From Streptococcus viridans (GTDB taxonomy: Bacteria > Bacillota > Bacilli > Lactobacillales > Streptococcaceae): a stretch of DNA of 64,000 nucleotides. Made by a program: the position numbers and the translations under genes. The notes under the pieces were generated by a model. That model ran no database searches, was not told the origin of the DNA, and saw only the letters and a program-made list of their open reading frames with translations. Positions 28,354 to 37,386 of the stretch are shown here, piece by piece (position 1 is the stretch's first letter; each line of letters opens with the position of its first letter). The stretch spans positions 881,501 to 945,500 of the forward strand of contig NZ_LR134266.1 in NCBI RefSeq assembly GCF_900636365.1, read 5' to 3'.

Positions 28354-28805
28354 TATTTTTCTACCTCCACCAGTTCTACATCTGATTTATATAAGTCCAA
28401 TTTTTCAAGTAAATAGCTATCTGGGTCAGTTCCGCTAATCGCACGATAGAATTGCTTGTCTACCTTGATAATAGCTCCATCGGTCGTCGCTGAAGTATTG
28501 ACATAGACACCTTCCTTTTCAACGCCTAACTCTTTTGAAACGACTTCGATAAAGTGTAGGGAAGAGCGAAATTGATTGTCGTTGGACTGGTTGTTTTGGA
28601 AATTTGAAATACCAATCAAAACAAAGGCCACTAGGATTAAGACAGAAATGATTGATAATTCACGGAACTTACTTCCTCGTTTATCCTTATATGCCTTAAA
28701 GGCGAAAAAAGCCGTTACCAACACTAAGAGAATGGACATGATCACCATGATCCAATTTTGTTGGCTAATCTGACTCAATACATAATCATATGAATAGAAT
28801 TTCAT
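28353..28805 (-). CDS. DUF3290 membrane protein
   Basis: The 150-residue protein has an N-terminal hydrophilic stretch, two transmembrane helices (about residues 18-35 and 47-65) and a C-terminal domain with VVSKELGVEKEGVYVNTSATTD. It is the usual partner of DUF421 proteins. A TGAGGAAT site precedes its ATG, and a -10 TATAAT is visible on the minus strand near 28846-28851. The stop overlaps the DUF421 start by one base. Confidence 0.85.
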   Translation of the reverse strand: MKFYSYDYVLSQISQQNWIMVIMSILLVLVTAFFAFKAYKDKRGSKFRELSIISVLILVAFVLIGISNFQNNQSNDNQFRSSLHFIEVVSKELGVEKEGVYVNTSATTDGAIIKVDKQFYRAISGTDPDSYLLEKLDLYKSDVELVEVEK

Positions 28806-28960
28806 AAAAATTCCTCACTTATTTTTTATTCAAGGTATTATAAATGATTTTAATCCATATTTCAATAATTAAAAGTGAATTTCTCATTTTTTTAGGGTAT
28901 ATATTGTACATTAAATGTTGAAGAATGGCAGTAGAAGTTTTCTATCTAATCGAAATTTGG

Positions 28961-28966
28961 TACACT
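28961..28966 (+). promoter_or_regulatory. Extended -10 six bases before the SDR gene
   Basis: TGGTACACT ends at 28966, and the ATG begins at 28973. No ribosome site fits between them, so a leaderless mRNA is likely. Confidence 0.55.
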
Positions 28967-28972
28967 AGAGCT

Positions 28973-29749
28973 ATGAAGATAGAAGATACTATTAAAAAAG
29001 CGATCATTTTAGGGGCTATAGGAGGGATTGGCCGGCAGCTAGCGAAAGAACTGGCAAGAAGGCTGGATTATCTGGTCTTAGTGGGTCGAGATGCTGATAA
29101 ACTCTCCCAAGTCCAAGAGGAACTAACTGGGAGCAAGGCGCAACTGTCAATCCTAACATTAGATATGCTAGATCAAATGGCTCTAGAAGCTTTTGTAGAG
29201 AACCTAGATGCAGATCTTCTCGTCAATTGTGCGGGATTAGCCTATTTTTCCCGTGGGAGTGACCTTGATTCAGCCAGTGAGCAAGACCTCTGGCAAGTCA
29301 ATTACCATTCTCCGGTCCACCTAATCAAGAAGTTAGTGCAGAAAAATCAGAAGATCCAGCTGGTCCAGCTGTCATCTCTGGCTGCCCTTTATCCTCATCC
29401 CTATCTAGCAGCCTACAGTTCCAGCAAGGCTGCCTTGCAGACCTACACTCTTGCTCTCCAGGAGGAACTAAGTCAATTAGATTCTCCGGTCCAGCTAGGT
29501 CTCTATATTCTTGGACCAGTCCAAACAGGTATTTTTCCTCCTAAACTAGTAGAAGCATTGGGAGGAAGTCGCTTGCAGATGAAGCCTGAGAAAGTCGCTC
29601 AGCAGTTGATTCGATTCATAGAAAGAGATACTTCCTATGCTGTTATCGGCCTTCGCTATCGCTTGCTCGTTTTGCTAGGTCGTCTGCTTCCTCAAAGATG
29701 GATCATTCGTCTCCTTGCAAGGTATTTACGAAAGGGACTTAATAGATGA
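28973..29749 (+). CDS. Short-chain dehydrogenase/reductase, first gene of a glycosyltransferase operon
   Basis: This 258-residue NAD(P)-dependent oxidoreductase has the nucleotide loop GAIGGIG near residue 13, NCAGLAYF near 86, and the catalytic Ser and YSSSK (Tyr-x3-Lys) near 133-150. A basic, hydrophobic C-terminus may touch the membrane. The start at 28973 gives a normal SDR N-terminus; 28925 would add 16 residues upstream of the -10. The ATGA overlap with the next gene shows coupling. Its substrate is unknown; in context a lipid or sugar carbonyl is plausible. Confidence 0.82.
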   Translation: MKIEDTIKKAIILGAIGGIGRQLAKELARRLDYLVLVGRDADKLSQVQEELTGSKAQLSILTLDMLDQMALEAFVENLDADLLVNCAGLAYFSRGSDLDSASEQDLWQVNYHSPVHLIKKLVQKNQKIQLVQLSSLAALYPHPYLAAYSSSKAALQTYTLALQEELSQLDSPVQLGLYILGPVQTGIFPPKLVEALGGSRLQMKPEKVAQQLIRFIERDTSYAVIGLRYRLLVLLGRLLPQRWIIRLLARYLRKGLNR

Positions 29750-30888
29750 AATTTATATTTATATTTTTAGGCCTTGCTTATCTTCTCTTATTTCTCATCC
29801 GTTGGTTGCTGTCCTTCATTTATTATAAAAAAGGCCTGTCTCATATTGCGGACTTCCCAGAAGAGCTTTTTACTGTGGTCCAACCCATCCTCTCTGGGGA
29901 TCCTCGTTTAGCGAATGATTTGCGGGCCAATCTCCAGCAAACAGAAGCAGTGGAATTCTACTGGTTGATCGACCAGTCTGATACAGAAGCCCAGCAAGTA
30001 GCAAATCAGATTTGCCAAGATGCTTCCTTTGCCCAACGCATTCGAATCTTTCTCATTGAAGATGTCCCTCAAGGGATTAATCCCAAGAGTTACAAGATTG
30101 AGCAGGTTGTAGAGGAGCTGACTCGGCCTTATCTGATTGTTTTGGACGATGATAGTGTGATCGATTTTTCTAAGATGGGGGAGCTGACTGCCTATCTGGG
30201 TCAAGAGGTCATTCTGACAGGTATTCCCTATAACCAGGAGAGAAGCAATTTCTGGTCCAAGCTGGTCGCAGCATTTGTAAATGGCAATTCTTTTATTACT
30301 TATTTTACCATGGCAGAAGTTGAGGCGAATCACTCCATCAACGGGATGTTCTATATCCTACCGCTAGAACTTGCAAAAGACCAGGGGCTTTTCACAGCAA
30401 TTAAGGATTATCTATGTGATGATTTAGCCGTGGCAGATTTTTTAAGGAGTAAAGGAGTATCCATTATCCAAACACGGGTCACCTGTAATGTTCGAACCAC
30501 TATCAAGGACGTCAAGCAATATCTGCTCCAGACGAAGCGTTGGCTTCTCTTTAGCTCTATCTATCTCAAAGAACACCTGGACTGGAAGGTCTTTTTCCTC
30601 ATAGGTTTACCGAGTTTTCTGCCTCTTCCAGCTTTGATCCTAAGTCTTTTTTTAGGGTGGCCTTACCTTCTTCTAGTCTTGGGCTTACTGGTATTCAAGG
30701 CAGTATGGATGCTCCTCTATCGACAAAACATTCTATCTAATCGCCTACACTTGGATGAAGTCATCTACGAAGTGCTGAATGATCTCCTGCTTCCTTGGCT
30801 GTTTATCTATGTTCTAATGACTCCACCTGTGATAAATTGGCGGGGACGGAAGATTCGTGTGACGGACGGAAAGATTCGTTATGAGTAA
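29746..30888 (+). CDS. Membrane glycosyltransferase, ceramide-glucosyltransferase (GT21)-like
   Basis: This 380-residue protein has an N-terminal transmembrane helix, a GT-A catalytic domain and C-terminal hydrophobic spans (about 285-355). It shows the processive GT2/GT21 signature set: IDQSD, the DDDS metal motif near residues 134-137, CDDLAVADFL near 224-233, and QTKRW (QxxRW) near 263-267. GT21 enzymes add a sugar to a lipid acceptor on the cytoplasmic face. It overlaps the SDR by four bases and the next gene by eight, implying one operon making a glycolipid. Acceptor and sugar are unknown. Confidence 0.78.
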   Translation: MKFIFIFLGLAYLLLFLIRWLLSFIYYKKGLSHIADFPEELFTVVQPILSGDPRLANDLRANLQQTEAVEFYWLIDQSDTEAQQVANQICQDASFAQRIRIFLIEDVPQGINPKSYKIEQVVEELTRPYLIVLDDDSVIDFSKMGELTAYLGQEVILTGIPYNQERSNFWSKLVAAFVNGNSFITYFTMAEVEANHSINGMFYILPLELAKDQGLFTAIKDYLCDDLAVADFLRSKGVSIIQTRVTCNVRTTIKDVKQYLLQTKRWLLFSSIYLKEHLDWKVFFLIGLPSFLPLPALILSLFLGWPYLLLVLGLLVFKAVWMLLYRQNILSNRLHLDEVIYEVLNDLLLPWLFIYVLMTPPVINWRGRKIRVTDGKIRYE

Positions 30889-31528
30889 GATGAAGTCCTA
30901 TCTTGATCGCTTGTCTGCCTTATCTCTTGATCAGACCATGCTAAACTCTAATCGCTTGGTTCTCTTTCTTAGTGGGAGCAGTGATGTCACTTGTGCCGGG
31001 CTGACAGCTGGGCAGCTAGACCTCCTTCATGCGATTTGTCCATCCGGCTATACAGTAGTAGCCAGCAATTTTCCCTTCAATCAAGATTTTGAACATATAC
31101 AGTTTCCTCAAGTATCCCTCTTGTCAGCTTCTGCATCCAATATCATTTACTATTGGCATACGATTTTGAACCCTGGTTTCCAAAAGCTGTTACAGAAGCA
31201 CTTGTCTCCCTTGTTGGAAGCGCAGGAAGTGGTTCTTGTTTGTAAGAGTTCAGGGGTCAATATGCTGACCCAGTGGCTCAGAAGTTTAGGGAATCAGGTC
31301 TCCCTTCCAAGATTGCGTGTGATAGCGCTTGGCCCGGTCTCCCAGCTTCTCTTACGTCAAAAGGAGCTAGAACTACTGGTCATCAAAGGAAAGAAAGATC
31401 CTTATTCACGTATCCTGGATCACCACTCAGCGGATATTCAAGTGGATACGGATCATTATAGCTATGAATACAGAGAAGATGTGAAAGGAATCATCTATGA
31501 CTGGATTAGAAAAAGTGATAAAAATTGA
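30881..31528 (+). CDS. Possible alpha/beta-hydrolase-like protein in the glycosyltransferase operon
   Basis: I do not recognise a named family for this 215-residue protein. Its layout is compatible with an alpha/beta hydrolase: VVLVCKSSGVNML near residues 111-124 as a possible nucleophile elbow (KSSG, not the strict GxSxG), VIKGKKDPYSR near 167-177 as the acid, and DTDHYSYEY near 187-195 as the His. It overlaps both neighbours (8 and 32 bases). A deacylase or a degenerate non-catalytic partner are both possible. Confidence 0.5.
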   Translation: MSKMKSYLDRLSALSLDQTMLNSNRLVLFLSGSSDVTCAGLTAGQLDLLHAICPSGYTVVASNFPFNQDFEHIQFPQVSLLSASASNIIYYWHTILNPGFQKLLQKHLSPLLEAQEVVLVCKSSGVNMLTQWLRSLGNQVSLPRLRVIALGPVSQLLLRQKELELLVIKGKKDPYSRILDHHSADIQVDTDHYSYEYREDVKGIIYDWIRKSDKN

Positions 31529-32780
31529 TGTAATAAGCGTTCCCTTTAGTGGCCATTTATTTCCAACCTTGACTCTGGTGAAGCCCTTGCTGGAAGATCC
31601 TCGTTTTCATATCCGTGTCATTACAGGTTTTCAGAAAAAGGCATTGGTTGAGAAGATTGGTTTTGACTGCCTTGCCTTGTTTCCTGACCGACCGACAGTG
31701 ATGGAAGATATAGCCAATACAGCCAAGCAAGCAAATCTATTGATCATGTACCAACAATTAATGGACAATAGCAGACTGGTCCCTGAAATTTTTGACGAAA
31801 TAAATCGAATTTGGGACTCTGAGGGAAGACCAGACTTGGTTATTGCAGATTTTGTAGCAGTTCCTGCTGGAGTTTTAGCATATGGTTTGGGTATTCCCTG
31901 GATTACGACCATTCCAAGTCCAGTAGCGATTGAAAGTCGCACGACAACCCCTGCTTATCTAGGTGGCTGGAAACCGCATCAGGGAATCTTCTACAAGTGG
32001 AGAGATGCACTGGGTAGGCAAGTCATCCGTCTGGCAAAGAAAGTTGGACTTGCGCTGGTTAAGAAGAATCTCGATAGCCTAGAGAATTTCAAATTGTACC
32101 GTGAAGATGGGACAGAAGCCATCTATTCTCCCTATTCAATCTTGGCTCTGGGCATGAAAGAGTTGGAGTTTCGAGATGATTTTCCATCCCAGCTTAAATG
32201 GGTTGGTTATCGCTGTTTATCTTTTGATCGGCTTCCTCAAGAGCAGAAACAGTATTTTACGAGTTCTAAAAAGCGGGTCCTCGTCACTTGCGGCACTCAT
32301 TTAAAATGGGAAAAAGAGCGGATGGTGGAGTTGGCAAGGCTTTTGAGCCAAGAATATCCTGACTATGTATTTTACGTAACCCTAGGCGACCCTAGTGGTT
32401 TGGAGCATCCACCAAGGATGTTGTCGGAAAATCTTCTGATCTTTGATTACCTCCCTTATTCAGATGTTCTGGATCAAATGGACTTTGCCATTCATCATGC
32501 AGGTGCAGGGATCCTGATGGGCTGTATCGAGCAGGGCATTCCAAGTCTGATTTTGCCCCAGGACTATGACCAGTTTGACAATGCGGTTCGGGCTGAGTTA
32601 TTCCAAATAGGATTGGTCTCTCGTAAAAAAACAGATTCCGAAGTTTTGCGCTTATTTAATGAATTGGTTTCTCGGGAAGATTGGTCGCACCTAAAGGCTC
32701 TGGCTCAGAAAAGCAAAGCCTATCAGCCAACACAGATTCTTTATCAAGAAATAGAGAGACTCTTGACAGTGACCTTATAG
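31497..32780 (+). CDS. UDP-glycosyltransferase-like protein (GT1)
   Basis: This 427-residue GT-B enzyme has an N-terminal acceptor domain beginning IDVISVPFSGHLFPTLTL. Its C-terminal donor domain carries HHAGAGILMGCIEQGIPSLILPQ followed by DQFDNA, the counterpart of the UGT signature. GT1 enzymes often glycosylate small lipophilic acceptors. The start overlaps the previous gene by 32 bases; a shorter start would cut into the first beta strand. It is the last gene of the four-gene operon, so the pathway may add two sugars in sequence. Confidence 0.8.
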   Translation: MTGLEKVIKIDVISVPFSGHLFPTLTLVKPLLEDPRFHIRVITGFQKKALVEKIGFDCLALFPDRPTVMEDIANTAKQANLLIMYQQLMDNSRLVPEIFDEINRIWDSEGRPDLVIADFVAVPAGVLAYGLGIPWITTIPSPVAIESRTTTPAYLGGWKPHQGIFYKWRDALGRQVIRLAKKVGLALVKKNLDSLENFKLYREDGTEAIYSPYSILALGMKELEFRDDFPSQLKWVGYRCLSFDRLPQEQKQYFTSSKKRVLVTCGTHLKWEKERMVELARLLSQEYPDYVFYVTLGDPSGLEHPPRMLSENLLIFDYLPYSDVLDQMDFAIHHAGAGILMGCIEQGIPSLILPQDYDQFDNAVRAELFQIGLVSRKKTDSEVLRLFNELVSREDWSHLKALAQKSKAYQPTQILYQEIERLLTVTL

Positions 32781-32840
32781 AAGAAGTGGAGAGGGAGACT
32801 CCTGTTTGCTCTCTTCTAAAGACTTTCTATTATTGAACAT

Positions 32841-32872
32841 AAAAAAAACTAGAGTTTAGACTCTAGTCTTTT
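32841..32872. terminator. Bidirectional terminator between GT1 gene and plsY
   Basis: ACTAGAGT-TTAG-ACTCTAGT is flanked by seven A and five T residues, so it can serve both converging genes. It overlaps the last codons of plsY. Confidence 0.85.
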
Positions 32873-33507
32873 TGTTTTTGATGGGTGATGTTTTTACCCC
32901 AGGTGACGATATTTTCATTCTTATTGAGGATGCGTTTGATGTTGTCCTTGTGGCGGATGATAATCAAGGACGAAAGTGCGAGGACGATAATGGTAAAGAT
33001 GATATCGTAGCTTGGGAGGATCCAACCAGTCAGTGGGAGGATGAGGACTCCGATACTTGCCAAAATTGCGACTGTCACACTTGAAAAAGAAATCATGCTA
33101 GTTAAATAGAGGCTAGCAAAGAAATATATAGCTAAGATTAATAGAAAGAGAGGTGAGAAGCCGATGAGGACTCCTGCACTGGTCGCGACTGCCTTCCCTC
33201 CTTTAAAGCCTGCAAAAATTGGGAAGGTATGACCAAGGACTGCGAGAAGACCAAAGACCATTGGCGAAATCCCTGTAACCCCAAAAATAGTCGGCAATAA
33301 AACAGCCAAGGTTCCTTTGAGGAAATCAACTGCAAAGACGACAAGACCTGCCTTCGTCCCTAAGATACGGAAGGTATTGGTGGTCCCTGTATTTCCAGAA
33401 CCGTGTTCGCGTAGATTGATGTTAAAGAAGGCTTTCCCAATCCACAAACCAGAAGGGATAGAACCTAATAAGTATGCTAATACGAGTAAAAGAATTGTTT
33501 TCATCAT
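32863..33507 (-). CDS. plsY: Glycerol-3-phosphate acyltransferase (acyl-phosphate dependent)
   Basis: PlsY transfers an acyl group from acyl-phosphate to glycerol 3-phosphate, the first step in phospholipid synthesis. The 214-residue protein has about five membrane spans and the three family motifs: [25 protein letters not shown] and [18 protein letters not shown]. The ATG pair at 33507/33504 lies six bases after a TGATATAAT box on the minus strand, suggesting a leaderless mRNA. It is divergent from parE, the normal streptococcal arrangement. Confidence 0.95.
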   Translation of the reverse strand: MMKTILLLVLAYLLGSIPSGLWIGKAFFNINLREHGSGNTGTTNTFRILGTKAGLVVFAVDFLKGTLAVLLPTIFGVTGISPMVFGLLAVLGHTFPIFAGFKGGKAVATSAGVLIGFSPLFLLILAIYFFASLYLTSMISFSSVTVAILASIGVLILPLTGWILPSYDIIFTIIVLALSSLIIIRHKDNIKRILNKNENIVTWGKNITHQKQKD

Positions 33508-33692
33508 AGTTTCATTATATCAAAATTGCTTTGAATGAAAAAGAAAATTTCGTCCATAATTGTCACATCGGATAGTCGGTTTAAGCTAATCGTGCTTAAA
33601 TGGGCTAATTAAAGGGAGAGAATAAAGAAAAATTTTGCAAAATTTCCTAAAAAACTGTAATATAGAAAAGATGAACAAACAGGAGGTTCCTT

Positions 33693-35642
33693 GTGTCTAA
33701 AAAGGAAATCAACATTAATAATTATAATGACGATGCCATTCAGGTACTAGAAGGGTTGGATGCGGTCCGTAAACGTCCAGGGATGTATATCGGATCGACA
33801 GATGGAAATGGTCTCCACCATTTGGTCTGGGAAATTGTCGACAATGCGGTCGATGAAGCCCTATCTGGTTTTGGTTCTCAAATTGACGTTACGATTAACA
33901 AAGACGGTTCCCTAACTGTAGCGGACCAAGGTCGGGGGATGCCGACAGGGATGCATGCCATGGGTAAACCAACCGTTGAGGTCATCTTTACGATCCTCCA
34001 CGCTGGAGGGAAGTTTGGTCAAGGGGGGTATAAGACCTCTGGTGGTCTCCACGGAGTGGGATCTTCGGTCGTAAACGCCCTCTCTAGCTGGCTTGAGGTT
34101 GAGATTACCCGTGATGGAGCAGTCTACAAGCAACGCTTTGAAGATGGTGGGAAACCAGTTACCACTCTTGAGAAGATAGGAACGGCTCCTAAGTCTAAGA
34201 CTGGGACCAAGGTTACCTTCATGCCGGATCCAACCATCTTCTCAACGACCGATTTCAAGTTTAATACCATTGCGGAACGGATCAAGGAGTCGGCTTTCTT
34301 GCTCAAGGATGTGACGCTGACGTTGACAGATCTCCGTAAGGAAGAAGACAACTACGTCGCCTTCCATTACGAGAATGGGGTCCAGGATTTCGTTGAGTAC
34401 TTAAATGAAGATAAGGAAACCTTGACGCCGGTTCTCTACTTTAATGGAGAATCAGAAGGATTCCAAGTAGAAGTCGCTCTCCAGTACAATGATGGCTATT
34501 CCGACAATATCTTGTCATTCGTCAATAATGTCCGGACCAAAGATGGGGGAACCCACGAAACTGGACTCAAGACAGCCATTACCAAGGCCATGAACGACTA
34601 TGCAAGAAAAACAGGACTTCTCAAAGAAAAAGACAAGAACCTAGAAGGATCCGACTACCGGGAAGGTCTTTCAGCTGTTCTTTCTATTTTGGTTCCAGAA
34701 GCCCATTTGCAGTTCGAAGGGCAGACCAAGGACAAACTAGGAAGTCCACTTGCACGACCAGTCGTCGACGGGATTGTCGCTGATAAGTTGACCTTCTTCC
34801 TCATGGAAAATGGGGAATTAGCTTCCAATCTGATTCGCAAGGCCATCAAGGCTCGGGATGCGCGTGAAGCAGCTCGGAAGGCGCGTGATGAGAGTCGTAA
34901 TGGAAAGAAGAATAAGAAGGATAAGGGACTTTTATCTGGTAAATTGACCCCGGCCCAGTCCAAGAATGCTGCTAAGAATGAACTCTATCTGGTCGAAGGA
35001 GACTCAGCTGGTGGATCGGCCAAGCAAGGTCGAGACCGTAAGTTCCAGGCCATCCTTCCACTTCGAGGGAAGGTTCTCAATACTGAGAAGGCCAACATGA
35101 GCGATATCCTCAAAAACGAGGAAATCAACACCATGATTTACACCATCGGTGCTGGAGTTGGGGCTGACTTTACGATTGAAGATGCCAACTATGACAAGAT
35201 TATCATCATGACCGATGCGGATACGGATGGTGCTCACATTCAGACCTTACTCCTAACTTTCTTCTATCGCTATATGCGTCCCTTGGTCGAAGCAGGACGT
35301 GTCTATATCGCCATGCCTCCTCTTTACAAGATGTCTAAAGGCAAAGGGAAGAAAGAAGAAGTGGCTTATGCCTGGACAGACAGTGAATTGGAGGACCTAC
35401 GCCGGACCTTTGGTCGTGGGGCAACCCTCCAACGTTACAAAGGGTTGGGAGAGATGAATGCGGATCAGCTTTGGGAAACAACTATGAACCCAGAAACCCG
35501 CACCTTGATCCGTGTCACCATTGATGATCTAGCGCGTGCAGAACGCCGTGTCTCAGTCCTAATGGGCGATAAGGCAGCTCCACGCCGCCAATGGATCGAA
35601 GATAACGTTAAGTTTACCTTGGAAGAAACGACAGCGTTTTAA
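33693..35642 (+). CDS. parE: DNA topoisomerase IV subunit B
   Basis: ParE is the ATPase subunit of topoisomerase IV, which unlinks sister chromosomes. The 649-residue protein has the GHKL ATPase motifs (EIVDNAVDEALSG, DQGRGMPTG, GGLHGVGSSVVNALS), a transducer domain, and the TOPRIM motifs EGDSAGGSAKQGRDR and IMTDADTDGAHI. The start is GTG, placed six bases after a perfect AGGAGG. The C-terminus RRQWIEDN is intact. parC lies downstream, separated by two unrelated genes. Confidence 0.98.
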   Translation: MSKKEININNYNDDAIQVLEGLDAVRKRPGMYIGSTDGNGLHHLVWEIVDNAVDEALSGFGSQIDVTINKDGSLTVADQGRGMPTGMHAMGKPTVEVIFTILHAGGKFGQGGYKTSGGLHGVGSSVVNALSSWLEVEITRDGAVYKQRFEDGGKPVTTLEKIGTAPKSKTGTKVTFMPDPTIFSTTDFKFNTIAERIKESAFLLKDVTLTLTDLRKEEDNYVAFHYENGVQDFVEYLNEDKETLTPVLYFNGESEGFQVEVALQYNDGYSDNILSFVNNVRTKDGGTHETGLKTAITKAMNDYARKTGLLKEKDKNLEGSDYREGLSAVLSILVPEAHLQFEGQTKDKLGSPLARPVVDGIVADKLTFFLMENGELASNLIRKAIKARDAREAARKARDESRNGKKNKKDKGLLSGKLTPAQSKNAAKNELYLVEGDSAGGSAKQGRDRKFQAILPLRGKVLNTEKANMSDILKNEEINTMIYTIGAGVGADFTIEDANYDKIIIMTDADTDGAHIQTLLLTFFYRYMRPLVEAGRVYIAMPPLYKMSKGKGKKEEVAYAWTDSELEDLRRTFGRGATLQRYKGLGEMNADQLWETTMNPETRTLIRVTIDDLARAERRVSVLMGDKAAPRRQWIEDNVKFTLEETTAF

Positions 35643-35651
35643 GGAGTGTGA

Positions 35652-36116
35652 GTGGTGATTAAGAATGATTTGGCTTATTTTGGTTATATTGGTTATATTT
35701 TCTTAGTTTCTTTACCATCTGTCTTTCTTGCATTCTACATGAATCGTCGAACAATCAGACTGATAGGCTTGTATGTGCCGATAGTCTTTACGCTATGCAT
35801 GCTAAAGGTACTAGAATCCAATATTAGTGACCCAGAATATGGTTCTTTTGAGGCGTTCATTCTCATGATTTTATATGGCTTTCCCTTGATAATAGGAGCC
35901 TTAGTCTACACACTGATTCGTCTGTGCTTTGTTTATAAGAAAAATCTGCGGAAGGGACTTTTGATTTTCCTATCCTATCTTATAGGTCCTCTTCTGAGCT
36001 TGTATGTGGTAATGCTATTTCAGCTCCATCAGTTCATGTTTGTAGTCATTATTCTGATGATTCTGGTTTCCTATCTGCCACCTCTTTATCTCTATTATTT
36101 TGAGCAAGATCAGTAG
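35652..36116 (+). CDS. Small polytopic membrane protein of unknown function
   Basis: This 154-residue protein has about five hydrophobic spans with little loop sequence and no motif I recognise. It starts with GTG at 35652 (or GTG 35655) after AAGGAGTG, nine bases after parE, so it is probably cotranscribed. The AT-rich content and absence of family motifs suggest a lineage-specific gene inserted between parE and parC. Confidence 0.65.
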   Translation: MVIKNDLAYFGYIGYIFLVSLPSVFLAFYMNRRTIRLIGLYVPIVFTLCMLKVLESNISDPEYGSFEAFILMILYGFPLIIGALVYTLIRLCFVYKKNLRKGLLIFLSYLIGPLLSLYVVMLFQLHQFMFVVIILMILVSYLPPLYLYYFEQDQ

Positions 36117-36242
36117 GCTACGGGACGCTTCCTTAATAATATCTTATCGTTGATTGTATAGAAAGTTCAGAAGTGATCAATAGTTTACTGCTCTAACCTG
36201 TTAAAAAATATCCAACACCTTTAAGTGATGAAGGAGTAAAAG

Positions 36243-37061
36243 ATGAGAACTGATACAGAAATGATGAATCTGATTTTGCAAATAGGTGAATCCCTGCGAG
36301 TGGAAGCAGTAGCCTTATCCGGCTCGCGGATCAATTCACAGACCCAAGAAGATGAGTTCCAAGATTATGATGTGGTCTATATTGTTGAGAATCTGAACGA
36401 CTTGTTATCTGATTTATCTTGGCTAGACCAGTTTGGAACGCGTCTGATTGAACAGCACAATGTCCTTGGACACCGTCGTCTGTATCTCATGCTTTTTGAA
36501 GATGGCAATCGCATCGACTTGACACTCTGTCCTAAAGAACATATCCAAGAGTGGGTGGACAGCGAGGCAGGTTTCAGAGTGCTAAAAGACGAAAATGGTT
36601 TGTTTGAAGCCTATCAGCCTAATGCCAAGCGCTACTGGATCGCTCCACCTTCCGAAGAGGAATTTGCAGCATCCTGCAATGAATTTTGGTGGGTATCGGC
36701 TTATGTCGTCAAAGGGATACGAAGAAATCAGCTCCTCTATGCGACCGACCACCTCTATGGCATTTGCCAGCAAGAACTCCTCAAGATACTAGCTTGGCAG
36801 GTAGCAAGTGATAAGGGAATAGTTGATATCGGAAAGAACTACAAGTACCTTTTTCACTATTTGCCTGCTGAGCTGGAGAAGGATTTCTCAGCACTTCTTG
36901 ATCTATCTAGTCTAGAGAGAATCAGCCAATCCTTATTTGCTACCATGAAGTTATTCGATGGTGAAGCGCAAGAATTAGCCCAAAAGATGGAATTTGCCTA
37001 TGATCAGGAAGTGGCTGAGAAGATGATGATTTATGCTGAGAAAAATCTGTCGAATCATTGA
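36243..37061 (+). CDS. Aminoglycoside 6-adenylyltransferase (AadE/ANT(6))-like nucleotidyltransferase
   Basis: The 272-residue protein has the nucleotidyltransferase motif ALSGSRIN followed by QDYDVVYIV near residues 23-47, a third acidic residue in NRIDLTL near 90-96, and a helical C-terminal domain, matching the ANT(6) streptomycin-modifying family. Chromosomal members in streptococci are common and often not proven to confer resistance. ATGAAGGAGTAAAAG precedes the ATG. It sits between parE and parC with no sign of mobile DNA around it, so the true substrate is open. Confidence 0.8.
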   Translation: MRTDTEMMNLILQIGESLRVEAVALSGSRINSQTQEDEFQDYDVVYIVENLNDLLSDLSWLDQFGTRLIEQHNVLGHRRLYLMLFEDGNRIDLTLCPKEHIQEWVDSEAGFRVLKDENGLFEAYQPNAKRYWIAPPSEEEFAASCNEFWWVSAYVVKGIRRNQLLYATDHLYGICQQELLKILAWQVASDKGIVDIGKNYKYLFHYLPAELEKDFSALLDLSSLERISQSLFATMKLFDGEAQELAQKMEFAYDQEVAEKMMIYAEKNLSNH

Positions 37062-37081
37062 TTCAATCAACTATTTTAAAC

Positions 37082-37386
37082 ATCTTAAACTACAGAAAGA
37101 AGTCTTTGGTTACTTGAAGTGACTGAATTCCTTTTTCTAAAAATCTATTCAACATTCTTTGAAAGGAGTTGAACACGCCCTAAATACTGTGTGAAACTCT
37201 TGATTCTAACATTTAACTACGTATTAAAAACTACAGAAAGGATCGTTTGGTTACTTGTAGTAACTGAACACGGGACTAATTTCTTAGGAAAAAAGATAAA
37301 TCGCTTTGGGTTCATGGAACCCTGCATCAATTTCCTATTTTTCTACAGAAATTTTCGGCAAGCCGTAACGTCCCTTTGTATCTTAT
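37082..37386 (+). promoter_or_regulatory. Long structured 5' leader of parC (shared with deoD)
   Basis: This gene-free stretch has two tandem units beginning AAACTACAGAAAG (37087 and 37228), each followed by a TTGGTTACTT-initiated hairpin with an AGTGACTG or AGTAACTG arm. The 3' block repeats that of deoD: AAAAAAGATAAATC (37289-37302), a GGGTTC-ATG-GAACCC stem (37308-37322), AATTTCCTATTTTT (37329-37342), and ACGTCCCTTTGTATCTTATAT (37368-37388), which runs into the ATG. No ribosome site of normal strength is seen, so structure may control translation. Confidence 0.65.
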
